A stretch of DNA of 64,000 nucleotides from Vibrio celticus (GTDB lineage Bacteria > Pseudomonadota > Gammaproteobacteria > Enterobacterales > Vibrionaceae): the NCBI RefSeq assembly GCF_024347335.1, contig NZ_AP025463.1, positions 1,736,001 to 1,800,000 of the forward strand, written 5' to 3'. The translations under genes were made by a program, and so were the position numbers. The notes under the pieces were generated by a model that saw nothing but the letters and a program-made list of their open reading frames with translations, was not told the origin of the DNA and searched no databases. This document shows positions 37,487 to 45,689 of the stretch, piece after piece. Numbering within the stretch: position 1 is the first letter of the stretch; the number at the start of each line of letters is the position of its first letter.

Positions 37487-37522
37487 AACCGCTTGCGACA
37501 AAATGTCCCAAGCGGTTTTTTT
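37487..37522 (+). terminator. Intrinsic terminator whose stem is an activator-site palindrome
   Basis: Stem AACCGCTTGCGACA / TGTCCCAAGCGGTT (14 pairs, one mismatch) with an AAA loop and seven T residues. It ends the DUF3305-DUF3306 transcript. The upper stem, 37494-37510 (TGCGACA-AAA-TGTCCCA), matches the GACAAAATGTC core at the tupA/regulator gap exactly, and sits about 85 bases upstream of the next sigma-54 promoter. Confidence 0.75.
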
Positions 37523-37579
37523 ATACGCACAATAAACGTTATAAAGGACTAAATTACTGATATATAAGGCATATTAAAT

Positions 37580-37595
37580 TGGCATGGCATTTGCT
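37580..37595 (+). promoter_or_regulatory. Predicted sigma-54 promoter of the ferredoxin-fdhABC genes
   Basis: TGGCATG-GCAT-TTGCT, one mismatch to consensus TGGCACG-N4-TTGCW and correct 12-base GG-GC spacing. Predicted start about 37606, leaving a 155-base leader to the ATG at 37761. The proposed activator site is 85 bases upstream, a typical distance. Confidence 0.68.
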
Positions 37596-37760
37596 AAATA
37601 ACGTTCATTATCAACTTTTTTGTAGATAGACGAGTTCACGGTCTGACCAACGACACACTGGCTAAAGGGTTAGTTGTTAACGGATTACTCAGCAAGTTCT
37701 CTATCGCTTACTACAATGAAGGTTGAACAGATTATCCATGTCCAAAGATGGAACTGAGCA

Positions 37761-39422
37761 ATGCTTAAACAATTATTAGAACAAGCAACTTCAAATAACG
37801 CTAAAGCAAGACTGTATGCATTTGAAAATACAGTTGAGTTAACAAATCTGATTCCACCTACTGTTAGCTACGAAAGCGGCGGTAATACACTTGTTATTGG
37901 TCCAACTGCGATCATTGAAAGTGCTGCGGCTCAATTACCTCAATTGACGAGCCTAACCTTATTGTCAACAGATGGCGAAAAGGGCACAAACCCAGAACTG
38001 TACTTCGCGAATTCGGTTCAAGTATCCGGTTTCCTTGGCACGTTTGAAGTTGTGATCGAAAACAAAGGCACATCAAGCAACCTAGCGAAAGTCGCGATTA
38101 ATCACGATTGTTTCGATGTTGTTTTAGACCTATGTCTGAATAGCTGCATGGCAGAAGAAGTACCTGTACCGGGTTATTACCCAGTAGGCCGCGGCTATCC
38201 AAAGCTGGCTGAAGCACTGGAAGAGATTCCAACGCTTATGGGCACATTTGATAAGCCTAAGTTCTTCCGTCTAGACACTGACCTTTGTGCGCACAGTTCT
38301 CGTGGCGTAAAAGGCTGTGAGCGTTGTGTAGATGCTTGTCCTGCTGGCGCACTATCAAGTGAAGGCTCGGATAAGACCGGTCATAAGATCGAGATTAACC
38401 CTTATCTATGTCAAGGCGTTGGTACTTGTGCAACTAGCTGTCCTATAGAAGCGATTACCTATGCGCTTCCAAATCCTGACGACACTCAAAAGTTTATTGA
38501 ACGTACGCTAGCGAACTATGAGCAAGCGGGCGGTCTGGATCCAATCATACTTATCTGTAGCTCTCGTCATGAGACTTACAATGTGATGGCGCTAAAAGCA
38601 CTGCCAGATAACGTAATTCCAATCGTAGTTGAAGAACTGCCTTCTATTGGTATCGATACTTGGTTTGCAGCGCTAGTGAATGGCGCAACTCAAGTTCTGT
38701 TTGCTGCTTCTCGTTTTATGCCAGAAACCATCATTCGTGTTCTGAATAACGAAGTAGGGATCGCTCAAGAGTTACTCGACCAAATCGGTGTTCCAAAAGA
38801 TACCATCGATATTCTGTATTTAGAGTCTCTACGTGAAGGTCCTCCAACTTTGTGTGTTGATTCATTCGATCTTGCACTTGGCGATCTTCAAGGCAATAAA
38901 CGTCAACGCCTATTCACAGCACTTGATGCTATGTCTTCATCTCGCATTCCTGTTGAGAACATTGTTGAGCTTCCATCAAATGCGCCATATGGCACGGTTT
39001 CGTGTGAAAGCAAAGATTGTACGTTGTGCATGAGTTGTGTGGCGGTTTGTCCTACGCGTGCTCTTCATACCGACGGCGCATCTCCATCACTTAAGTTTGT
39101 AGAACAAGACTGTATTCAATGTGGTCTGTGTGAAAAGGCGTGTCCTGAAAATGTTCTGACTCTAACGCCTCGTATGAACTGGGTGAAAGAAGAACGTCAG
39201 AAGGCAGTTGTGATTCATGAAGAGAAAGCAGCGGAATGTATTCGTTGTCATAAGCCATTCGCACCGCAGTCTATGATTGACATGTTACAAAACAAGTTAC
39301 GCGGTCACTCTCATTTTTCAGACGAATCAGCAATCAACCGTATTGCGATGTGTGAAGACTGCCGTGTGATAGATATGTTTGATTCGATGGCTCAAGACCC
39401 ATTGAAACAACTGAAATACTAG
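37761..39422 (+). CDS. Multi-cluster 4Fe-4S protein of the formate dehydrogenase operon
   Basis: 553 residues. Four ferredoxin-type motifs are visible: CERCVDACP and CQGVGTCATSCP near residues 190-230, and CTLCMSCVAVCP and CIQCGLCEKACP near 420-470. Two extra CxxC pairs (CIRCHKP and CEDCR) near the C-terminus may bind zinc or iron. No signal peptide, so it is cytoplasmic. It is a large ferredoxin found in formate dehydrogenase gene clusters of proteobacteria, perhaps an electron carrier or a cofactor-assembly factor. It is first in its transcript and three bases from the TorD-like gene. Confidence 0.85.
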   Translation: MLKQLLEQATSNNAKARLYAFENTVELTNLIPPTVSYESGGNTLVIGPTAIIESAAAQLPQLTSLTLLSTDGEKGTNPELYFANSVQVSGFLGTFEVVIENKGTSSNLAKVAINHDCFDVVLDLCLNSCMAEEVPVPGYYPVGRGYPKLAEALEEIPTLMGTFDKPKFFRLDTDLCAHSSRGVKGCERCVDACPAGALSSEGSDKTGHKIEINPYLCQGVGTCATSCPIEAITYALPNPDDTQKFIERTLANYEQAGGLDPIILICSSRHETYNVMALKALPDNVIPIVVEELPSIGIDTWFAALVNGATQVLFAASRFMPETIIRVLNNEVGIAQELLDQIGVPKDTIDILYLESLREGPPTLCVDSFDLALGDLQGNKRQRLFTALDAMSSSRIPVENIVELPSNAPYGTVSCESKDCTLCMSCVAVCPTRALHTDGASPSLKFVEQDCIQCGLCEKACPENVLTLTPRMNWVKEERQKAVVIHEEKAAECIRCHKPFAPQSMIDMLQNKLRGHSHFSDESAINRIAMCEDCRVIDMFDSMAQDPLKQLKY

Positions 39423-39431
39423 GAGTTGGCA

Positions 39432-40064
39432 TTGGAAACGAATTTAGATCAAGAACAGACACTAAGAACTGAAATCTATTTGGTTCTTTCTGCATTGTTT
39501 CGTCGCGCACCTTCTGAAGAGGTGATTGATTTTCTAAAGACGCTAGACATTGAAGCGTCTGAGAGCGCAATGCAAAAAGCTTGGATTGCTATTCAACAAG
39601 CGGCAACAGAATCAAATCGCGAAGCGTTAGAAGACGAATATCAAGATCTGTTCATTGGCATTGGCCGTGGAGAGATTGTTCCATTTGGTTCTTGGCATCG
39701 CACTGGCGCCATGATGGAAAAACCATTAGCAGAGATTCGTCATGATTTAGAGCTTTTAGGCATTGAACGTGATGATCAAGTAAAAGAGCCGGAAGATCAT
39801 ATTGCGGCATTGTGTGAAGTAATGGCCATGCTAACCGGTGAAGAAGAAGCCCTGCAACAAGCGGTTTTCAATAAGCACCTTGGTCCTTGGTTCAACTCTT
39901 TTACGCGTCAGCTTGAAAGTGCAGAAAGTGCCAACTTCTACAAATCGGCCGCTCAGCTGTGTGAAGCATTTTTAACGTTAGAACAAGTGCGTTTTAGCGT
40001 TAATACAAAAAGCAGTAAGCATAAATTAAAGATTGATGTGAAAAACGTCACTGATTACGAGTAA
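39432..40064 (+). CDS. TorD/DmsD-family molybdoenzyme chaperone
   Basis: About 210 residues. I chose TTG 39432 because AGGAG lies six bases before it; TTG 39426 overlaps that site. The all-helical TorD fold is suggested by segments such as EIYLVLSALFRRAPSEEVIDFL, DEYQDLFIGIGRGEIVPFGSWHRTG and EDHIAALCEVMAML. The family binds twin-arginine leaders of molybdoenzymes and holds the apoenzyme until cofactor loading. The Tat substrates in this operon are the small peptide that follows and the alpha subunit. The gene overlaps nothing and is 3-10 bases from its upstream neighbour. Confidence 0.85.
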   Translation: METNLDQEQTLRTEIYLVLSALFRRAPSEEVIDFLKTLDIEASESAMQKAWIAIQQAATESNREALEDEYQDLFIGIGRGEIVPFGSWHRTGAMMEKPLAEIRHDLELLGIERDDQVKEPEDHIAALCEVMAMLTGEEEALQQAVFNKHLGPWFNSFTRQLESAESANFYKSAAQLCEAFLTLEQVRFSVNTKSSKHKLKIDVKNVTDYE

Positions 40065-40136
40065 TCGAGCAGTACGCGATTATATCGATAGAGGGGCATT
40101 AAGCCTCCAAAAGATCTACCGTAAGGTAAGGAAGCA

Positions 40137-40340
40137 ATGATGAAAGATAATAAAGAAATAAACACAAGCCGTAGGGACTTACTCAAAGGCTTAACGACTG
40201 CAGCCGTAGCTGGTGCCGTTGTCGCTGGTACAACGAAAGTGGCAACTGCTTCAGAAACGGTTGAAATGCCGAAAGAAGACATGAAGAAGACGGGCTATCG
40301 TGAAACGCAACACATTCGTGATTACTACGACACACTTTAG
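40137..40340 (+). CDS. Small twin-arginine formate dehydrogenase subunit/accessory protein
   Basis: 67 residues. It has a twin-arginine signal, TSRRDLLKG followed by an alanine-rich hydrophobic stretch, then a short charged tail (MKKTGYRETQHIRDYYDTL). This matches the conserved 'formate dehydrogenase region Tat target' family seen beside such operons. It may become a small periplasmic subunit exported with the enzyme. It lies ten bases before fdhA. A possible second in-frame ATG is at 40140. Confidence 0.82.
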   Translation: MMKDNKEINTSRRDLLKGLTTAAVAGAVVAGTTKVATASETVEMPKEDMKKTGYRETQHIRDYYDTL

Positions 40341-40350
40341 GAGATAACGG

Positions 40351-43206
40351 ATGAAACTTGTCAAACGCTCCGATAGTGTGAGCAAAGAAACCAATCAACT
40401 GGGTGTGTCTCGACGTGCCTTCATGAAAAACACTTCATTAGCCGCTGGTGGCGCGGTAGTAGGCGCAAGTCTATTCGCACCGGGCATGATGAAAAAGGCG
40501 CAGGCTAAATCAGTCGACCCTGAAGCGAAAACAGAAGTGAAACGTACTATCTGTTCTCACTGTTCTGTGGGTTGTGGTATTTACGCTGAAGTTCAAAACG
40601 GTGTTTGGACAGGTCAAGAGCCTGCATTCGATCACCCATTTAACGCTGGTGGACACTGTGCGAAAGGTGCAGCACTTCGTGAGCACGGCCACGGTGAACG
40701 TCGTCTTAAGTACCCAATGAAATTAGAAGGCGGTAAGTGGAAGAAGCTTTCTTGGGAACAAGCGATTGAAGAGATCGGTAACAAAGCGCTAGAACTTCGC
40801 AAAGAGTCTGGCCCTGATTCGGTTTACTTCCTAGGTAGTGCAAAACACAGCAACGAGCAAGCTTACGCATTCCGTAAGATGGCGTCGCTTTGGGGTACCA
40901 ACAACGTTGACCACCAAGCGCGTATTTGTCACTCAACCACAGTAGCCGGTGTTGCAAACACTTGGGGTTACGGCGCAATGACAAACTCGTTCAATGACAT
41001 GCACAACTGTAAGTCGATGCTGTTCATTGGTTCAAACCCTGCAGAAGCTCACCCAGTAGCAATGCAACACATCTTAATCGCGAAAGAGAAAAACAACTGT
41101 AAGATCGTTGTTGCGGATCCTCGTCGTACGCGTACTGCTGCGAAATCTGATCACTATGTTTCTCTTCGCCCAGGTTCAGACGTTGCGTTTATCTGGGGCG
41201 TGTTATGGCATGTCTTTGCTAACAAATGGGAAGACCAAGAATTCATCCGCCAACGTGTATTCGGCATGGACGAGATCCGTGAAGAAGTTGCGAAGTGGAG
41301 CCCAGCTGAAGTTGAGCGCGTTACTGGCGTAAGCGAAGAAGACGTTTACCACACAGCAAAACTGCTTTCTGAAAACCGTCCGGGTTGTATCGTTTGGTGT
41401 ATGGGTGGTACTCAGCACACGACTGGTAACAACAACACACGTGCTTACTGTGTACTTGAGCTTGCGCTAGGTAACATCGGTAAGTCAGGTGGCGGTGCAA
41501 ACATTTTCCGTGGTCACGATAACGTACAAGGCGCAACTGACCTTGGCGTACTGTCAGACACACTTCCAGGTTACTACGGCTTGTCTGAAGGCTCTTGGCG
41601 CCACTGGTCGAAAGTTTGGGACGTAGACTTTGACTGGATCAAAGGTCGTTTCGACGACAACGCTTACGGCGGTCAAAAACCAATGAACAGTGCAGGTATT
41701 CCTGTCTCTCGTTGGGTTGATGGCGTGCTTGAAGACAAAGACAAGATTCGTCAACGCGAAAACATCCGTGCCATGTTCTACTGGGGTCACGCAGTGAACT
41801 CTCAGACTCGTGGTCCAGAGATGAAGAAGGCGATGCAGAAGCTGGATATGATGGTTATCGTTGACCCATACCCAACAGTCGCGGCAGTAATGAACGACCG
41901 TACTGACGGCGTTTACTTGCTTCCAGCAACCACTCAATTTGAAACCTACGGCAGTGTAACGGCATCAAACCGTTCTCTACAGTGGCGTGACAAGGTGGTT
42001 GATCCTCTGTTCGAATCTAAGCCTGACCACGAAATCATGTACCTTCTCTCTAAGAAGCTTGGTTTCTCTGATCAACTGTTCAAAAACATCCGTGTTGAGA
42101 ACAACCAACCATTGATTGAAGACATCACTCGTGAATTCAACAAGGGTATGTGGACGATCGGCTACACAGGTCAAAGCCCAGAGCGTTTGAAAGAACACCA
42201 ACAAAACTGGCACACATTCCACAAAACCACACTTGCTGCAGAAGGCGGCCCAGCGAATGGCGAGACTTACGGTCTTCCTTGGCCATGTTGGGGCAACCCA
42301 GAGATGAAACACCCAGGTACGCATATCCTTTACGATACGTCTAAACCTGTCGCTGAAGGCGGCGGTAACTTCCGTACTCGTTTCGGTGTGGAGTTTGAAG
42401 GTCAAAGCCTATTGGCTGAAGACAGCTACTCAAAAGGCAGCGAAATCAAAGATGGCTACCCTGAGTTCAGTGACAAACTACTGAAACAACTGGGTTGGTG
42501 GGATGACCTAACAGCAGAAGAGAAAGCCTCTGCTGAAGGTAAAAACTGGAAGACTGACGTTTCTGGCGGTATTCAACGCGTGGCTATCAAGCACGGTTGT
42601 ATTCCTTTTGGTAACGCGAAAGCGCGTGCGATCGTTTGGACATTCCCAGACCGCGTACCACTGCACCGTGAACCACTTTACACACCACGTCGTGACCTAG
42701 TTGCTGACTACCCAACATGGGATGACAAAGAAGCGATTTTCCGTGTACCTACGTTGTACAAGTCAATCCAAGAGCAAGACAAGTCTGGTGAATACCCGAT
42801 TATTCTTACTTCTGGTCGTCTGGTTGAGTACGAAGGTGGTGGTGAAGAAACTCGTTCTAACCCTTGGCTAGCTGAGCTTCAACAAGAGATGTTTGTAGAA
42901 GTGAACCCGAAAGACGCGAACGACATTGGCTTTAAAGATGGCGATGACGTTTGGGTTGAAGGTGCTGAGAAAGGCCGTATTAAGGTGAAAGCGATGGTAA
43001 CACGTCGTGTGAAACCGGGTCTGGCGTTCATTCCATTCCACTTCGGTGGTAAGTTCCAAGGCGAAGATTTACGTTCTAAATATCCAGAAGGCACTGATCC
43101 TTACGTTATTGGTGAAGCTGCTAACACAGCAACCACATACGGTTACGACCCTGTCACGTTGATGCAGGAAACTAAAGTAACCCTTTGTAATATTCGTAAA
43201 GCGTAA
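40351..43206 (+). CDS. fdhA: Formate dehydrogenase alpha subunit (molybdenum/tungsten-bis-MGD, Cys type)
   Basis: 951 residues, the catalytic subunit. A twin-arginine leader SRRAFMK (20-26) directs export to the periplasm. A 4Fe-4S site is formed by C68, C71, C75 and C103. The active-site ligand is cysteine, C193 in ARICHSTT, where selenocysteine enzymes read U. It oxidises formate to CO2 using a bis-MGD cofactor with molybdenum or tungsten. A tungstate transporter in the same window makes tungsten plausible but not certain. AGGAG precedes the ATG. It heads the structural genes alpha, beta, gamma in the order seen here. Confidence 0.93.
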   Translation: MKLVKRSDSVSKETNQLGVSRRAFMKNTSLAAGGAVVGASLFAPGMMKKAQAKSVDPEAKTEVKRTICSHCSVGCGIYAEVQNGVWTGQEPAFDHPFNAGGHCAKGAALREHGHGERRLKYPMKLEGGKWKKLSWEQAIEEIGNKALELRKESGPDSVYFLGSAKHSNEQAYAFRKMASLWGTNNVDHQARICHSTTVAGVANTWGYGAMTNSFNDMHNCKSMLFIGSNPAEAHPVAMQHILIAKEKNNCKIVVADPRRTRTAAKSDHYVSLRPGSDVAFIWGVLWHVFANKWEDQEFIRQRVFGMDEIREEVAKWSPAEVERVTGVSEEDVYHTAKLLSENRPGCIVWCMGGTQHTTGNNNTRAYCVLELALGNIGKSGGGANIFRGHDNVQGATDLGVLSDTLPGYYGLSEGSWRHWSKVWDVDFDWIKGRFDDNAYGGQKPMNSAGIPVSRWVDGVLEDKDKIRQRENIRAMFYWGHAVNSQTRGPEMKKAMQKLDMMVIVDPYPTVAAVMNDRTDGVYLLPATTQFETYGSVTASNRSLQWRDKVVDPLFESKPDHEIMYLLSKKLGFSDQLFKNIRVENNQPLIEDITREFNKGMWTIGYTGQSPERLKEHQQNWHTFHKTTLAAEGGPANGETYGLPWPCWGNPEMKHPGTHILYDTSKPVAEGGGNFRTRFGVEFEGQSLLAEDSYSKGSEIKDGYPEFSDKLLKQLGWWDDLTAEEKASAEGKNWKTDVSGGIQRVAIKHGCIPFGNAKARAIVWTFPDRVPLHREPLYTPRRDLVADYPTWDDKEAIFRVPTLYKSIQEQDKSGEYPIILTSGRLVEYEGGGEETRSNPWLAELQQEMFVEVNPKDANDIGFKDGDDVWVEGAEKGRIKVKAMVTRRVKPGLAFIPFHFGGKFQGEDLRSKYPEGTDPYVIGEAANTATTYGYDPVTLMQETKVTLCNIRKA

Positions 43207-43217
43207 GGAGTCTTAAA

Positions 43218-43826
43218 ATGGCTAGAATGAAATTTCTTTGTGACACCAAGCGTTGTATCGAATGTAACGGTTGTGTCACTGCATGTAAGAATGAAAATGA
43301 TGATGCTCTAGAATGGGGTATTCAACGTCGCCGTGTTGTAACACTGAACGATGGTGAACCGGGTGAAAACTCTATCTCAGTAGCGTGTATGCACTGTACT
43401 GATGCACCTTGTATGGCAGTTTGCCCAGCAGACTGTTTTGAACATACAGAAGACGGCATCGTACTTCACAATAAAGATCTGTGTATCGGTTGTGGCTACT
43501 GCTTGTTTGCTTGTCCGTTTGGCGCACCTCAATTCCCTAAACAGGAAGCATTTGGTGAGCGCGGTAAGATGGACAAATGTACCTTCTGTGCAGGTGGCCC
43601 TGAAACAGAGCCAGGTTCTGTTGAAGAGCGTCAGAAGTACGGTGCGAACCGTATTGCTGAAGGCAAACTACCAATGTGTGCTTCTTTATGTTCAACCAAA
43701 GCACTGTTAGCGGGTGATGCAGAGAAAGTTTCTGATGTATTCCGTCAGCGTGTTGTTGAACGTGGTGCGAAAGGTGCAGGTTGGACAGACGGCAACGACC
43801 TTTCTTACGATGCGACTAAGAGCTAA
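43218..43826 (+). CDS. Formate dehydrogenase beta (iron-sulfur) subunit
   Basis: 202 residues with four cysteine clusters typical of the FdhB/FdnH group: CDTKRCIECNGCVTAC, CMHCTDAPCMAVCP, CIGCGYCLFACP and the C-terminal CTFC...CASLC motif. It carries electrons from the alpha subunit to the membrane cytochrome. No signal of its own; it is likely carried out with the alpha subunit by the Tat pathway. It lies 11 bases after fdhA. Confidence 0.92.
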   Translation: MARMKFLCDTKRCIECNGCVTACKNENDDALEWGIQRRRVVTLNDGEPGENSISVACMHCTDAPCMAVCPADCFEHTEDGIVLHNKDLCIGCGYCLFACPFGAPQFPKQEAFGERGKMDKCTFCAGGPETEPGSVEERQKYGANRIAEGKLPMCASLCSTKALLAGDAEKVSDVFRQRVVERGAKGAGWTDGNDLSYDATKS

Positions 43827-43839
43827 GTAGGAGAGACAT

Positions 43840-44913
43840 ATGCTTACAACGTTTAAGCGTCTCTTCCTTGTTGTGCTGCCAATGTTGGCAGCACTGACAA
43901 TGCTTTCTCCTATGAGTAATGCATCTGAGACGAACTCATCACAAACTCAATCGAGCTCTGCTCAACGAGAAATCACACAGCTTGCTGGTGCCGATTTTTG
44001 GCGACAAGTAAGAAATGGTGAGGAAGGTTACACCACATCTCAATCAGCTGAGCACGGTGTGTTAATCAGTACTCCAGGTCAAACGTGGTACATATTGAAA
44101 GAGAAGTGGATGTCACCAGCCGGTGCGGTCGCTATCTTTGGCAGTATTGCTTTCGTGACTTTGATGTACGTTGTGATTGGCCCGCTAATGCTAAGCGCGC
44201 CAAGAACCGGTCGTAAGATCAAACGTTGGTCTCGACTAGACCGTGCCTTGCACTGGAGTATGGCGTTTACCTTCTTAACACTGGCGTTCAGTGGTTTGAT
44301 GTTGGTTTACGGTAAGCACTTCTTGAAGCCGTACATTCCAACGGATCTATGGGGCTTCATCGTTCTACTGGCCAAGCGATACCACAACTACATCGGCCCG
44401 ATTTTCTATGTGCTGTTGATGGCTGTTCTTATCAAGTGGTGGCGCAAGTCTATCTTCAAGATGGTCGATATCCAGTGGTTCATGAAACTGGGCGGCATGG
44501 TAGGGAAACACAAAGGTTCTCATCCATCTGCTGAGTTTTCGAACGCGGGTGAGAAAGCGCTGTTTTGGCTATTGATTGTTATGGGTAGTGTCGCTGCGAT
44601 CAGTGGCTTGGTTTTAGACTTCCCAATCTTCGGTCAAACGCGTCGTGATATGGAGCTTTCAAACCTAGTCCACATGTTGGCTGCTTTGATCCTTATCTGT
44701 GGCTTTGTGTTCCACATCTACATCGGCTTGTTCGGTATGGAAGGTGCACTAGAAGGCATGGTAACAGGCGAAGTTGATGAAACTTGGGCAAAAGAGCACC
44801 ATGACCTTTGGTACAAAGAAGTGATGGAACAAGAGAAAAACGGCGTTGAACAAAGCGCAAACGCTGCAACAGAGAAAACGGAAGGGGTGAATAAGAATGA
44901 ACAAACCTCATAA
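43840..44913 (+). CDS. Formate dehydrogenase gamma (cytochrome b) subunit
   Basis: 357 residues. An N-terminal signal or membrane anchor (about 1-28) precedes a periplasmic segment, then a helix near 95-115 and about four helices of the cytochrome b561-like fold from 135 onward. Haem-ligand candidates are H133 region in RALHWSMAF, H182 in KRYHNYIG and H277 in SNLVHMLAA. It anchors the enzyme and passes electrons to quinone. The C-terminus is hydrophilic and ends 16 bases inside the next gene. Confidence 0.9.
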   Translation: MLTTFKRLFLVVLPMLAALTMLSPMSNASETNSSQTQSSSAQREITQLAGADFWRQVRNGEEGYTTSQSAEHGVLISTPGQTWYILKEKWMSPAGAVAIFGSIAFVTLMYVVIGPLMLSAPRTGRKIKRWSRLDRALHWSMAFTFLTLAFSGLMLVYGKHFLKPYIPTDLWGFIVLLAKRYHNYIGPIFYVLLMAVLIKWWRKSIFKMVDIQWFMKLGGMVGKHKGSHPSAEFSNAGEKALFWLLIVMGSVAAISGLVLDFPIFGQTRRDMELSNLVHMLAALILICGFVFHIYIGLFGMEGALEGMVTGEVDETWAKEHHDLWYKEVMEQEKNGVEQSANAATEKTEGVNKNEQTS

Positions 44914-45313
44914 AGGTATTTGGGTTGCTTACATCCTAAGCTGCTTTACACCATTTACTTGTCTTCTCTCTGGTGTGGTTGCCATCATCTACGCGGGCTA
45001 TCGTTTAGATAAAGGCGAAGACGGCGAAGTAGTGGATACCCATTACTACGGCTTGATTCGCTCGTTCTTCTTGAACCTGACGTTCTTTGTTGTGCTTATC
45101 GTGACGGTAGCGACCTCTAATGGCGTGTTGATTGGTGTGAACGATTACTGGTATCAAAACCATATTATCGATGACATCGCTTACTACATCCCGTATGTAG
45201 GCATGTTGTTTGGTGGTGTTGCGATTGTGGTTTGGTTTATTCGTATGTATCAAGGTATGCAGCGTTTAAGTCAAAACCTACCGCAAAACCCGACAACAGG
45301 TCCAAACTTGTAG
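44897..45313 (+). CDS. Small membrane protein at the end of the formate dehydrogenase operon
   Basis: 138 residues with three or four hydrophobic segments (about 10-32, 55-80, 98-118). The pattern resembles DUF4870-type small membrane proteins, but I do not firmly recognise the family. Its start lies inside the gamma-subunit gene, so the two are coupled, and it is followed by the operon terminator. It may aid assembly or quinone-side function. Function unknown. Confidence 0.72.
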   Translation: MNKPHKGIWVAYILSCFTPFTCLLSGVVAIIYAGYRLDKGEDGEVVDTHYYGLIRSFFLNLTFFVVLIVTVATSNGVLIGVNDYWYQNHIIDDIAYYIPYVGMLFGGVAIVVWFIRMYQGMQRLSQNLPQNPTTGPNL

Positions 45314-45365
45314 TCGAGTATTGGCTCATTAGATAGCGAATTATCTAGCACAATAATCCTTTTGA

Positions 45366-45396
45366 AAGCCCAATGATTTCGGTCATTGGGCTTTTT
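45366..45396 (+). terminator. Terminator of the formate dehydrogenase operon
   Basis: Stem AAGCCCAATGA / TCATTGGGCTT with a six-base loop and T-tract. Confidence 0.9.
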
Positions 45397-45448
45397 GTTT
45401 CTAATCAGCAACGAAACTTAATGAAGCATGGTATTGACCGCTTCAATA

Positions 45449-45572
45449 TGGTGCAACTCCCTTAATTGGTGCAATTCTTGTTTCCATTTTCACCCTTATT
45501 AAGAACCAAGAAAGTGCACCGATAAATTTATGCGCTATTAATCAGTAACTTAAAAGCAAAAACTGTTGCACG
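45449..45572. promoter_or_regulatory. Putative NtrC sites upstream of amt
   Basis: Repeated GGTGCAA at 45450 and 45468 (about 18-19 bases apart), GTGCACC at 45514 and TTGCACG at 45565. These resemble halves of the NtrC consensus TGCACC-N5-GGTGCA, and lie 20-140 bases upstream of a sigma-54 promoter. Confidence 0.5.
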
Positions 45573-45590
45573 AAAATTACACCACACACT

Positions 45591-45606
45591 TGGAACGCAT
45601 CTTGCG
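45591..45606 (+). promoter_or_regulatory. Predicted sigma-54 promoter of amt
   Basis: TGGAACG-CATC-TTGCG, with GG and GC 12 apart. Predicted start about 45617, 73 bases before amt. Fits nitrogen-limitation control by NtrC. Confidence 0.65.
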
Positions 45607-45689
45607 TTCACTGTTGAGTCTTTAATTAATTACAACATTGAATCGCACGATATCAGTGCAAATCAGATAAAGCGAAGGAGAATGCTTTA

